Positions 1-9,507 of a stretch of 51,444 nucleotides of DNA are shown here, piece after piece; positions within the stretch are counted from its first letter, which is position 1, and every line of letters starts with the position of its first letter. The stretch spans positions 1-51,444 of the forward strand of contig JANQGV010000284.1 in assembly GCA_028282925.1 (NCBI GenBank). The letters run 5' to 3'. The stretch comes from Thermodesulfobacteriota bacterium (GTDB lineage Bacteria > Desulfobacterota > WTBG01 > CAIYCZ01 > CAIRTM01). The notes under the pieces are model-generated. The model saw only the letters and a list, made by a program, of their open reading frames with translations, did no database searches and had not been told where the DNA came from. A program made the translations under genes and the position numbers.

Positions 1-1
1 C

Positions 2-109
2 ATGGAACTGCCGGGAGTCTCGGACGAGCTCAAGGAGCGCATGCAGTTCATAATCGATGCCGACATGGCACAGGTTGCACAGGTCGTAGGACAGGTGCAA
101 AAAGCCTGA
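2..109 (+). CDS. C-terminal end of a protein truncated by the window start; possibly Lon-like protease C-terminus
   Basis: Open frame MELPGVSDELKERMQFIIDADMAQVAQVVGQVQKA* running in from the window edge; resembles the Lon/S16 C-terminal 'lP..v...l.f...dm.eVl' pattern. Confidence 0.35.
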   Translation: MELPGVSDELKERMQFIIDADMAQVAQVVGQVQKA

Positions 110-266
110 TTGAGAGATATTTGTTCCTGAGATATACAGAAAAGCGGCGATCCCGGTGAGGGGATTGAAATTATTTCTTTTGGTGGATACGTCCCATAAG
201 CAAAATTCATCGGGAAAGATCCTCCGTTCCTGCCTGAAGAAGGTCTCGATCCCCTCTCGATGAATG

Positions 267-701
267 CTACTTATTGAACTCCCATTTTTTCTTTACCGGG
301 TAATAGCGCAGGCGGGAGCCGGGCTTTCTGAACTGCCACTCGTCTTCCATTACATTATGTTCCAGTTTCGCCCTCGGTCCCTTGTATTCCAGCGTCTTGT
401 CATAATAGTTATAGTGCAGGCGTGCATTCCACCAGATATACTCCCACTTGTCCACCGTAAAATTATATTTATAGGTCGACCGGAAGTCGTCGATATCTTC
501 CTGTGGCCGTACGGCCCCCGGCATTGTAGGTCCCGCGTATGACTCCGGCCGGGGAAATTTTTCATTCTCCTGCATCATGTAGCAGCCGGGCATTGCAGGT
601 GCAGGCGGACCCGAAATCTCAGGCCTTTGGAAATAGAACTCACCGGCTACCGCTATGCCGGCAAATGATACGATGATATATACTAAAAATAATTTCTTCA
701 T
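267..701 (-). CDS. Secreted hypothetical protein with C-terminal 18-residue aromatic tandem repeats
   Basis: 144-aa ORF, signal peptide MKKLFLVYIIVSFAGIAVAG, four repeats of about 18 aa at the C-terminus. Confidence 0.7.
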   Translation of the reverse strand: MKKLFLVYIIVSFAGIAVAGEFYFQRPEISGPPAPAMPGCYMMQENEKFPRPESYAGPTMPGAVRPQEDIDDFRSTYKYNFTVDKWEYIWWNARLHYNYYDKTLEYKGPRAKLEHNVMEDEWQFRKPGSRLRYYPVKKKWEFNK

Positions 702-744
702 GACAGTCTCCTGCTGTTAAGTGACGTCCTTCTATGTATGCTTT

Positions 745-1722
745 TCAAACAGTATAATCGCTATAAAACGGCAAGTCAAATGCAGCCGTAATGTGTTCAA
801 TTTTTTGCAGGTCTTCTTCCGAGAGCCGTTCCTTCCAGATTGTTCCCATTTTACAGGTCTTTCTTTCCAGGCCCGAATCCAGCGATTTTGAAAAGGTTAT
901 ATCGGCCGAGGTGGACGCGGAAATTTCCTGCTCCACCCTTTCGGACCACAGCAGATTCACCGCCGCAAACAGTTTTTTAAATTCCGCAAGCGGCTCAGCG
1001 CACAGATCTTCATAGCGCACCCAGAAATATCCTTTTTTTTCAATCCACTTCCACAAAACAAAATTGATAACCGACCAGATCAGGGCTCCCTTTTCCACAT
1101 CCATCCGTCTCTGCCGGTAGCGTTCCAGCAGGTCCCTGAACGGGTGCAGCCAGTCCTGCATCAAGGGTTCCTGATCAAGGAAAACATTCAAATCGAAGTC
1201 CCACTGCAAAGCAAGTACGCTTGAAACAAAACCAGCCGGATGCCGGACAAGAATAATCACATCCAGGTCGTAATGAGCATCGAGCCAGCCCAGGAGAAAC
1301 GCCGCGGTCGGATCTTTGATAAAATGCCGCTGTGGTCTGCGGAACCAGTTGCTCCTGATTGTATGGTCGAACTGCGACCCGGCATAGTGCCCGGAAAAAA
1401 GTCTCTCGGTAAAGCATGTATACAGATCATCCTCCATATGCTCCGTAAGGTACTGGTACTGCCGGGGCATTCGGGGCACCACCGACGGATTATACGGCTC
1501 CCGCCAGAAGGCGACGGTATCGGCATATGAAAGAACACGTCCGACCCACGAAGTTCCCGAACGGTACGCGCCTGTCAGGAAAATCCCCTTTTGAGGGCCT
1601 TCGACAGACCCCTTTGCCGGGACAGGATCCGGGGTAATTATTTTAGAGAGAACCCGTAACAGACCGTATTTCTTTACAAAAACGACCGGGTCGTATCCAT
1701 GGCGCGCAAATACCGAAGTCAT
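745..1722 (-). CDS. Sulfotransferase family protein
   Basis: N-terminal PAPS-loop-like motif GIFLTGAYRSGTSWVGRVLS; later VRHPAGFVSSVL and RYEDLCAEP motifs. Confidence 0.85.
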   Translation of the reverse strand: MTSVFARHGYDPVVFVKKYGLLRVLSKIITPDPVPAKGSVEGPQKGIFLTGAYRSGTSWVGRVLSYADTVAFWREPYNPSVVPRMPRQYQYLTEHMEDDLYTCFTERLFSGHYAGSQFDHTIRSNWFRRPQRHFIKDPTAAFLLGWLDAHYDLDVIILVRHPAGFVSSVLALQWDFDLNVFLDQEPLMQDWLHPFRDLLERYRQRRMDVEKGALIWSVINFVLWKWIEKKGYFWVRYEDLCAEPLAEFKKLFAAVNLLWSERVEQEISASTSADITFSKSLDSGLERKTCKMGTIWKERLSEEDLQKIEHITAAFDLPFYSDYTV

Positions 1723-1741
1723 ATCCTGTTATCGGAACAAT

Positions 1742-4345
1742 TTATTCCACACTTAAGCTCCAGGGTGCCGTAAAACGGGGATTCTGTATAGTATAGATAT
1801 AGTCCTGCAGGTTTTGCAGTTCGTCGAAGCTTTTCAGGCCTCCCACCCTCCAGTAGAGCATTTGTTCCTGCTGAGCCATGGCGGTGATAAGCGCCCTGGC
1901 CACAGGGCCGGGTTCATAAGAAGCACCATATGTGTAAAAGGTGAGCATAGAATCGCCTGAAAAGTCTTCCTGGGGTGAAAACTGGACTGCAAACCATGTA
2001 TACCCGTCTGCAACCCACGAATACGTGACATCGGTTGCAAAGGATGTCTCGTCAGCGGGCGACTCCAGGTAAAAGTCGCAAAGGTTGATTTTGGTTGCCG
2101 GGTCGCCCAGAAAGGTCAGAGATTCAAAGGAGTAGTCCTCCAAAAGTCCTTCCTGATAGGTCGCGATACTTGCATCGGTGCAGACGGCACCCAGAACATT
2201 CCTGTTCTCGTTGAAAAGCATGTTTAAAATCTTCATTCCCACGGACCGATGCTCCACAACATTGCCGCCCGCGGCCGGGGAAAAACAGGCCAGTCCTCCA
2301 CCGTTCGACGTCCTGACGAACTCCTCGGTAAAGCTCTCGGCAAGCGGGCTGGAAAACCCGCCGTTCCAGCAGCTGAAAGAAACCAGGAAGGTCGGTTTGT
2401 CGTAGTTGTCCAGCGAGCCGAAATGTGAGGTATTGATGAGTTGGGTCCAGTCCGTAATATTGCTGTGCCCGGTGTAAAAGGTCATTGCCCGGCCGGCATT
2501 GAACTTGGCGATAATTTTCCGGCTGTTCTCATCCTTCAAGCCCGGGAAATCATCTTCTGAAAGAAAATCCGTGTAATAATTAAAGGGGGCCAGATCCGCC
2601 ATCTCCCCGTTAACCAGGTGAAAAGTATCGCTGTAAAGGCCTCCCACAAACTGTATGTTGCGCATCCACTCCGCAATCGGTGCGGTTTCATAGTCGATGA
2701 TTTTATCAATCAGCAGGCTCAGTTGCTCTGCCGATTTCACCGGCAGGCGGCCGATATACATCATTGGCAATTCGCTGTCGTCCTTAACCGCAGCATACCA
2801 GGTGTCCGTCGGTCGGGGGTAATCATAACCCCGCATCTTGCAGGGGATAAAATTTTTCGACCCCTTTTTGAGCGTGTCGGTTGCATCGCTGCATCCATCG
2901 CCCACCAGCAACACATATGTGGGCGCGGGGCGTGCCCAGGATTCATAGGCATAGCCGAGAAAGTCCTTGATTGCCTGGGGGTGCAATATTCCGTAGTTGA
3001 ACTCATCATACACATCTTGCACTTTTACCACGGTGACGGTATAGCCGTCGCTGCGGCGGTGTTCGGCCAGACGCAGCGTTTCGGTGTAAAAATCTTCATG
3101 CGCGATCATAATATAATCGGCCTGAAGAGAGGTGTTTTTTAAATCCGACGTTTCGTCGACGTACATCGCGCCGGGCTTGAGCCATGCGGAGGGAGTGAGG
3201 GCCAGATAACGCTTCATATATGTCTGTTCCTGACCGAAAACCGCCGCATATCCACCTGATCCGTTTTCCCTGACTTCTATGCTTTGCATTGTAATCACAT
3301 GGTCGGGATAGGTAATGTCGAACAACGCAATGGATTCATTATCAAATCCGTCAATAGTCACATTGTAGGCAGAGGTGTTGTTGCACGAAAAAAGCAGATG
3401 GTTGTCGGTAGTGGAAAAATATCTGCGGTACTCTATCTCAATATAATCCAGGTAAAAAAGGTTTTCCGCGCCGGTATCAAGGATGTTCGCAACAGTAATC
3501 TCGTTGCTGCCCTCTTTAAGAATGTTTGCCGGTATTTCAGTCTCATATACATAAAAAGCAACCCCGTCGAAATAGCAGTCGGCGGTCCAGGTGTTGTTCA
3601 GCGTTATCTTTCCGTGATGGTCCGGGGCCACCGTGGGATCGTCGTTGCCGCCCTTGAACCTGATCCTCAAAACAGCTTTTTGCGCGGTATCTATATCGGT
3701 AAGGGAGAAAGAAAAAGCATCAGGGGAATTTGCATCTTCCGTTCCGGAACTGTCGGGCATCTGTTTCCATACATAGTGGTCTATGTTTTCATTGATCATT
3801 ATCTCTTCCGACTCAAGATGCAGTGTTTCCGTATACTCTTCCAGGGTTGCATAGCTGCTGTTGGGCCTTTTATCCGCCTCATACATCCTTTTGGGGTTGT
3901 CGGCCCCGGCGGTAAGCCAGTATATATTCTCATATTTAAATTTTTTATCGTCTTCAGAATGATGCGTCAGGCTGCTCTGGGCAGGTTCACCGTAAAACAA
4001 AAAGTAATCGCCGGAATTAAACTCCCGGTCTCCTTCACCCACAAAAAGCATGGCAATGTCAAGGCCTCCGCTCTCGAGCTTCAGAGAGGTCGGATCGATT
4101 CCGGAAGGATCCCATCCTGCCTTCGTGATATCTGCATATGACACCGCATACATTCCCGCCTTTTCAACAACAATCTTTATGGGGGAGCCGGCAGACGGCG
4201 AACCGCTCGCATAAGCCGGGCTCGCGAGATCCACCCCGGGTGTGGGCTCAAAAGCCCACGCAGGGGTATCGCTTGTAAAAAAGACCGGTTTCACAACAAC
4301 TGTGCACAACAGCAACACGGATAACAGGCGAAGAAAATAATTCAT
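1742..4345 (-). CDS. C25 (gingipain-like) family cysteine peptidase
   Basis: 867 aa, signal peptide; YVLLVGDGCSD, catalytic-His segment MTFYTGHSNITDW and catalytic-Cys segment FLVSFSCWNGGF. Confidence 0.85.
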   Translation of the reverse strand: MNYFLRLLSVLLLCTVVVKPVFFTSDTPAWAFEPTPGVDLASPAYASGSPSAGSPIKIVVEKAGMYAVSYADITKAGWDPSGIDPTSLKLESGGLDIAMLFVGEGDREFNSGDYFLFYGEPAQSSLTHHSEDDKKFKYENIYWLTAGADNPKRMYEADKRPNSSYATLEEYTETLHLESEEIMINENIDHYVWKQMPDSSGTEDANSPDAFSFSLTDIDTAQKAVLRIRFKGGNDDPTVAPDHHGKITLNNTWTADCYFDGVAFYVYETEIPANILKEGSNEITVANILDTGAENLFYLDYIEIEYRRYFSTTDNHLLFSCNNTSAYNVTIDGFDNESIALFDITYPDHVITMQSIEVRENGSGGYAAVFGQEQTYMKRYLALTPSAWLKPGAMYVDETSDLKNTSLQADYIMIAHEDFYTETLRLAEHRRSDGYTVTVVKVQDVYDEFNYGILHPQAIKDFLGYAYESWARPAPTYVLLVGDGCSDATDTLKKGSKNFIPCKMRGYDYPRPTDTWYAAVKDDSELPMMYIGRLPVKSAEQLSLLIDKIIDYETAPIAEWMRNIQFVGGLYSDTFHLVNGEMADLAPFNYYTDFLSEDDFPGLKDENSRKIIAKFNAGRAMTFYTGHSNITDWTQLINTSHFGSLDNYDKPTFLVSFSCWNGGFSSPLAESFTEEFVRTSNGGGLACFSPAAGGNVVEHRSVGMKILNMLFNENRNVLGAVCTDASIATYQEGLLEDYSFESLTFLGDPATKINLCDFYLESPADETSFATDVTYSWVADGYTWFAVQFSPQEDFSGDSMLTFYTYGASYEPGPVARALITAMAQQEQMLYWRVGGLKSFDELQNLQDYIYTIQNPRFTAPWSLSVE

Positions 4346-4544
4346 ATTCAGGTTCCTTAACGATACACTTTTCCGGAAAAGTCACCCGGCATTTTTAAAA
4401 AAATAAGATTTCTCAATATATTACATCCAAATCACTCGATCAAAAAAAGGTCCCTTTCCCCTATCTTCCCTCTCTTATATATAACACAGTATTACAAAAA
4501 AAGTAGCAGACCCATATAACTTGTCTTACAGGCCCTTGACGGGC

Positions 4545-5663
4545 TTAGTCGGTTTGAAGGTTCATCAATACCCCCCGGTATACCTCCCGGGTGGCATCGG
4601 CAATCTGCTTCCAGTTGTATTTTTCCATGACGGACCTGGACTGCCGACGCTTGCCTTCATCCGTACATGTACACGCCGCAAACCGGGTTATTTTCTCAGC
4701 AAGCCCGTCCACATCCCCGGGTGCAAAATAACACTCCTCTTCCAGATCAATGTTCCTGTTTCCGGTAATATCGCTTGCCACACAGGCAAGCCCATAACTC
4801 CGGGCTTCAAGCAGCGCAATGGGAAAACCTTCATACACCGACGGCAGAACAAACAGGGCTGCATGGCTGTACAATTCATACAGAGGTTCCTGTGTCAAAA
4901 AACCCGGCATGATGATGTCCGGGTTCTTGTGCGACGCCTGCTTCAACTCTCTGCTGTATGTGTCCTCATGGTCCGCATCGCCGACAATCACAAGTTTCAA
5001 ACCACTCACATTACATTTCTCAAACGCACTGATCAGCGTCCGGTAATCCTTCTCCGGCACAAAGCGCCCCACCGACAAAACATATTTTCCTTTTTCCAGA
5101 CCGTACCGCCGCAGCGCGTTTCCACTCTTCAGCATCTGCGGCACGGCAACACCATTGGGAATAACTTCCGGCCTGCGGCCGTACTGGTCTTCAATGTCCC
5201 GGGCAATTGCGTTCGAAATCGCGATAACACGATGGGCAAAGGTTATCCCCAGTCGTTCGGCACATTTCAAAAAGCTGCGCGCGGCACGCCCCCATTTAAC
5301 GTGCTTGTAGTTGGGGCCATGGGTGGTAACCACAACCTTCATGCCCAGCATTCGTGCCAGCGGTGCAAAAAAAGACGGCCCGATGGCCTGGATATGCAGG
5401 ATATCCGGCCGGTAATACACCGCCGTCAGCACACCCACAAAGGTATGCAGCAGGGCCTCAAGATGTTTATGCCGCACCGCGGGAAGCGCAACCAGTTTAA
5501 CGCCCCGATACTCTTTGACACACGGGTCGACATAGGGCTTCCTGGTAAACACGATAACTTCGCATCCCCGGGCCGTCAGGTATACGGCCAACTGTTCACA
5601 GTGCTTCTCAACCCCCCCCTGCACATCGGGGAAGCCGCGAAGCCCGAGCAAAATGACTCTCAT
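4545..5663 (-). CDS. Glycosyltransferase family 4 protein
   Basis: GT-B fold: LGLRGFPDVQGGVEKHCEQLA N-terminus, SVGRFVPEKDYRTLISAF and PSVYEGFPIALLEA motifs. Confidence 0.92.
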   Translation of the reverse strand: MRVILLGLRGFPDVQGGVEKHCEQLAVYLTARGCEVIVFTRKPYVDPCVKEYRGVKLVALPAVRHKHLEALLHTFVGVLTAVYYRPDILHIQAIGPSFFAPLARMLGMKVVVTTHGPNYKHVKWGRAARSFLKCAERLGITFAHRVIAISNAIARDIEDQYGRRPEVIPNGVAVPQMLKSGNALRRYGLEKGKYVLSVGRFVPEKDYRTLISAFEKCNVSGLKLVIVGDADHEDTYSRELKQASHKNPDIIMPGFLTQEPLYELYSHAALFVLPSVYEGFPIALLEARSYGLACVASDITGNRNIDLEEECYFAPGDVDGLAEKITRFAACTCTDEGKRRQSRSVMEKYNWKQIADATREVYRGVLMNLQTD

Positions 5664-5672
5664 GGCTCCCTT

Positions 5673-6668
5673 TTAAATAGATAACGGGAAATGAAGCGAT
5701 AACCTGATTTTGTTGTTCAGAACCCACCACATCGGTTTCCAGGGCTTGCGTACCATGTCGTGCCGTTCGGTCACGATGAAACAGCAGTCTTTTGTGCAAG
5801 CCCTGACCTTTTGCATAATGCTGCGGGCTTTTTCCGAGGCCAGAATAGTTTCAACGGAATCGTCTTTAATGTTACCGCAAATCCACTTCTCATCCGATCC
5901 GTTACACGGCGTAAGATTTCCCCACGGATCGACAAAAAAGAAATCCTCACCCGCACCACACGGCGGGCGGTAGTTACAGCCGTTTCCCTCAAAGCGTTTG
6001 TAAATACTTTTGTTGAAATATGCCCGGCCGTAATCCTTGAGCTTGCCGGTCAGCCCGCGACGGCGCGACTGCAGCAACGCCTTGATGAATGCACCTTCTC
6101 CCCGAAGGGCTTTTTCACGGTCACGCAACGCATTATCATACTTGTGAAAATACCAGGAGTTGTGCATAACCGAATTACCCAGCTCAACGTCCAGATAACA
6201 GCACAATTCGTACAGACTGATTAAGTCGTCTACATTTTCATCGCAAATAACAATGGAAAATCCGATATTTTTACACTTTGTTTTTTTCAGCTCAAGGATG
6301 GTCCGCAGGGCGTGGTCGAAACCGTTCTTGATACCCCGCAGCCGGTCATTCAGGGCCGGCAGGCCCTCAACGCTTATACGGATCAAAGTCTTTGGATAAC
6401 GCTCGGCAAGAGAGACTATTTTGTCGGTAAAGTAGCCGTTGGTGCTCAATTCAAGGAGTGCCGCCCGTGGATAGACCACTTTAAAAATTTCATCGATATC
6501 GTCCCGGATGGTCGGTTCGCCGCCGGTAATATTGATGCGCAGCCCCTCCGGCAGCCGCTCATAGTAGGACGGGTCGATCTCTTCATCTTTTTTCGTGGGA
6601 TGCTGCCATATATCACACATATGACAGCGTGCATTACATCTGAATGTTGTGATAAGACTTGCTTGCAT
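5673..6668 (-). CDS. Radical SAM/SPASM domain protein
   Basis: CNARCHMC (CxxxCxxC) motif, INITGGEPTIRDD, C-terminal Cys-rich SPASM-like region. Confidence 0.9.
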   Translation of the reverse strand: MQASLITTFRCNARCHMCDIWQHPTKKDEEIDPSYYERLPEGLRINITGGEPTIRDDIDEIFKVVYPRAALLELSTNGYFTDKIVSLAERYPKTLIRISVEGLPALNDRLRGIKNGFDHALRTILELKKTKCKNIGFSIVICDENVDDLISLYELCCYLDVELGNSVMHNSWYFHKYDNALRDREKALRGEGAFIKALLQSRRRGLTGKLKDYGRAYFNKSIYKRFEGNGCNYRPPCGAGEDFFFVDPWGNLTPCNGSDEKWICGNIKDDSVETILASEKARSIMQKVRACTKDCCFIVTERHDMVRKPWKPMWWVLNNKIRLSLHFPLSI

Positions 6669-6685
6669 ACGAATTTCCTTCCTGA

Positions 6686-8803
6686 CTACTGTCCCCCTAG
6701 TTCCAGTACCGTGAGTGAATGCGGCTCAAAGGTATAACGCACAGCGTCTCCATTCCCTAGAGCGACCGGTTTGTCGACAACCTTTACCACCTTATCCCAG
6801 ATTTCGTTCGTTGAATCCACCCGCGCTGCGTTCAAAACCCGGGCACGGGCTTTACCAACCGGGCCCAATCCGGAAATGTCTATCCGGGCGGAGATCGGGT
6901 CATCCATGTGCTTATTGACCACCATCAAAACCACGGCCTTGTCGTCCGATCGTTTGCTCGCATTAACGGACAGGTAGTCAATGCCGGTATCCACGCATGG
7001 TTTAAAAGGCTGCAACGTGACGTCTTTAAAATAAGCCCGCCCCCGTAGCGGCCTGGCGCTGCTGTCCCGCCGGGCATACACTGTCACAGATGCGGCATCC
7101 GGCAGTGTTTTATACAGCGTTTCCATATACTGCCAGTCGGACGTTCCCTTGACCGTCTTCGTGCTTGCGGCGGACCGGGTCTGTGCCCAGCCCCGCCCGT
7201 CCATAATCTGAAGTCCTACACCGTGGGCATCCACCAGATTCTCAGTTCGTATGTAACCCGACAGCCGATAATAGGTATCCGGTTTTACCGGCACCTTCAT
7301 GTGTGAATGAAAATAATTTACTTTTTGGGGGTTTTTAAAATCAATCACAAGCTGCTTCTGTTTTTGCACAACCTGTATGCCTGCCCGGTCCGTAACTTTC
7401 CACTGAGGGGGTAATATACTCCCTGCCGTGGCTTTTCCGCACCGCACCAGACGGATAAAAGACTTAAGCGGATGCGTGTCACCGGCGGCATACGAGGGTG
7501 ATGTCACCGCAACATCCAGCAGGATGTCGCCGAAATGCTCGGCATACAGGCTGGCCACATGAAAATTCGGCCGCTTGTAATACTTTTTCTTCGGTGCTTT
7601 CCAGTCGCCTTTAAAGTTGATCATACCGGTATAGGCCCGGCCGAATTGCCAGTGGTTTGCCATGAGAACCGGCACTTCCGGTTTCATAAAAATACGCATA
7701 AGTTCCGCATTGATGAGGGCATTCCCCAGGGTGTGCCGGTACGGCACCGGCTTGTCCTGAACAAACCAGCCGTTATATTCGGTAATGGCAAGAGGCACAC
7801 TTTTTCCTGTTAGTCTTTTCAGGAGACGGCTGGTGTCCTGCAGCGCATATTCAGCAATTACCAGTGAAGGCCCAAGGGTAACGGCAAAGACCTCCCGGGG
7901 GTCCATCCTGGCCACATCCTCCTGGGTTGCCTCGGGCTGTGGATACATATGCATGATCCCGAAATCGATGTTGTTGCGTATAACCGTCAGCACCCGGGTG
8001 TTCCAGTTCTGAATATCCATCACAGGCTTGTTCCAGTCAAGCTTGTGCAAAACAGCCCCGACGCTGATGGATGAATCGACCTGCTTCATTGCCTGGTAAT
8101 ACTTCAGATACCGCAAGGCATATTCCTCGGGGACCACCTTTGCAATGCCGCGATGATTTCCGTGCCATACTTCGTTGCCGATCTCAAAATACTTGACCCC
8201 ATAGGGTTTCGGGTGGCCGTTTTCCGCTCTTTTTACGGCCCAGTTTGTACCGCCGTTTATGTTCGGCCCGTCGGCCGGGGCGTTCAAATACTCCACCAGG
8301 TCGGCGGCATCCTGCTCGGTACCGTGAAAATAGCTTACCGTGAAAACCGGATCAGCTCCCATTGCCCGGCAGGAAGTCAAAAATTCATCGACACCGTAGC
8401 GAAATCGGACCCTGCCCTTACCGATGGCGTCTTTCCAGTTGTAGTGGTGCGCTCCACAGCCGCCTGGAAAACGAGCAATGGAAATACCGGCCTCTTGTGC
8501 AAGGGCAACCACCTCCGGCACCGGCCGTTCTGTTGCCGGGTCCCAGATACCGGCCCCGTAATCGGAAAATCCGGTATAATTCCAGGCCCACCGTTCTGTG
8601 GGGTCATGATACGTGGCCGGGTCGTACCCAAGCATATTGTTGCCGAAGATATATGCATTTACCGGACCGAGGGTCTTTGAATAGTCGACCCTGATTACGG
8701 CCTCTCCCGCAAGGCTCTGCCCCACAGGCCCTGCAATCATCATCAACAAAACGAAATATACCAACACCCGATTCATCATGTAATCACACATTTCACTTAT
8801 CAC
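6686..8803 (-). CDS. Alpha-L-arabinofuranosidase-like (GH51-like, clan GH-A) secreted glycoside hydrolase
   Basis: Signal peptide; ISIARFPGGCGAHHYNW, FEIGNEVW (acid/base), LAITEYNGWF (nucleophile); CBM-like segment before the C-terminus. Confidence 0.75.
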   Translation of the reverse strand: MISEMCDYMMNRVLVYFVLLMMIAGPVGQSLAGEAVIRVDYSKTLGPVNAYIFGNNMLGYDPATYHDPTERWAWNYTGFSDYGAGIWDPATERPVPEVVALAQEAGISIARFPGGCGAHHYNWKDAIGKGRVRFRYGVDEFLTSCRAMGADPVFTVSYFHGTEQDAADLVEYLNAPADGPNINGGTNWAVKRAENGHPKPYGVKYFEIGNEVWHGNHRGIAKVVPEEYALRYLKYYQAMKQVDSSISVGAVLHKLDWNKPVMDIQNWNTRVLTVIRNNIDFGIMHMYPQPEATQEDVARMDPREVFAVTLGPSLVIAEYALQDTSRLLKRLTGKSVPLAITEYNGWFVQDKPVPYRHTLGNALINAELMRIFMKPEVPVLMANHWQFGRAYTGMINFKGDWKAPKKKYYKRPNFHVASLYAEHFGDILLDVAVTSPSYAAGDTHPLKSFIRLVRCGKATAGSILPPQWKVTDRAGIQVVQKQKQLVIDFKNPQKVNYFHSHMKVPVKPDTYYRLSGYIRTENLVDAHGVGLQIMDGRGWAQTRSAASTKTVKGTSDWQYMETLYKTLPDAASVTVYARRDSSARPLRGRAYFKDVTLQPFKPCVDTGIDYLSVNASKRSDDKAVVLMVVNKHMDDPISARIDISGLGPVGKARARVLNAARVDSTNEIWDKVVKVVDKPVALGNGDAVRYTFEPHSLTVLELGGQ

Positions 8804-9504
8804 GTCGTTATGTACGACGAAATGTTTTTACCGGTCTGTGGTTTACTGAACACAAGACAGACATTGTTCATAAAACGTTTCAACTGCACGGCATTGACAA
8901 TCGTGTCGTACAGTTTGCCGAACGGACACAGCAGTGCAAACCGGTGCAAATAGCCCAAAGCAAACGACCAGTACCCGGCATCCCTGGCAACAAAACCGGC
9001 ATCGGTAAACAGTCTTGTCAGCATACCGATATCATTAAAAGCATACACGGTTTCAACGGCATCGGGCCCCTGGAAAATTTTATGAAACCAGAAGGGCGTA
9101 TGCTTTGCCAGTCTGCATTCAGGCGCTGTCGGGTTCGGAACCGTAAGGACGCACATCCCGCCCGGCTTTGCCACCCTGTAAAGCTCCCTTACCGCCGACG
9201 ACACATCGCCGACATGTTCAAGCACATAGTTGGAGAAAACCGCATCATAGCTGTCCGTCTGCACCATGTCCATCGACTCCACCGAGCAATGGAAGCATTC
9301 ACCGGTAAACGGTTCATCTATCACATGCCGTACAATATCTACCCTGTCACAGACAAACGGCTTTTCCCCCCTCAAGAGCTCTTTTTCTATGACCGTGCTT
9401 TTCCCGCTGCCCACATTCAGCAGCTTCGCCGGTTTACCGTCCGGGATTTGCCTGAGATATGCCCTGAGCACCTCTATCATATACTGTTCAGCAGGTGTCT
9501 GCAT
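8800..9504 (-). CDS. Class I SAM-dependent methyltransferase
   Basis: LLNVGSGKS motif I, FSNYVLEHVGDVSSAVRELYRVAKPGGMCVLTVPN. Confidence 0.9.
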   Translation of the reverse strand: MQTPAEQYMIEVLRAYLRQIPDGKPAKLLNVGSGKSTVIEKELLRGEKPFVCDRVDIVRHVIDEPFTGECFHCSVESMDMVQTDSYDAVFSNYVLEHVGDVSSAVRELYRVAKPGGMCVLTVPNPTAPECRLAKHTPFWFHKIFQGPDAVETVYAFNDIGMLTRLFTDAGFVARDAGYWSFALGYLHRFALLCPFGKLYDTIVNAVQLKRFMNNVCLVFSKPQTGKNISSYITT

Positions 9505-9507
9505 GTT

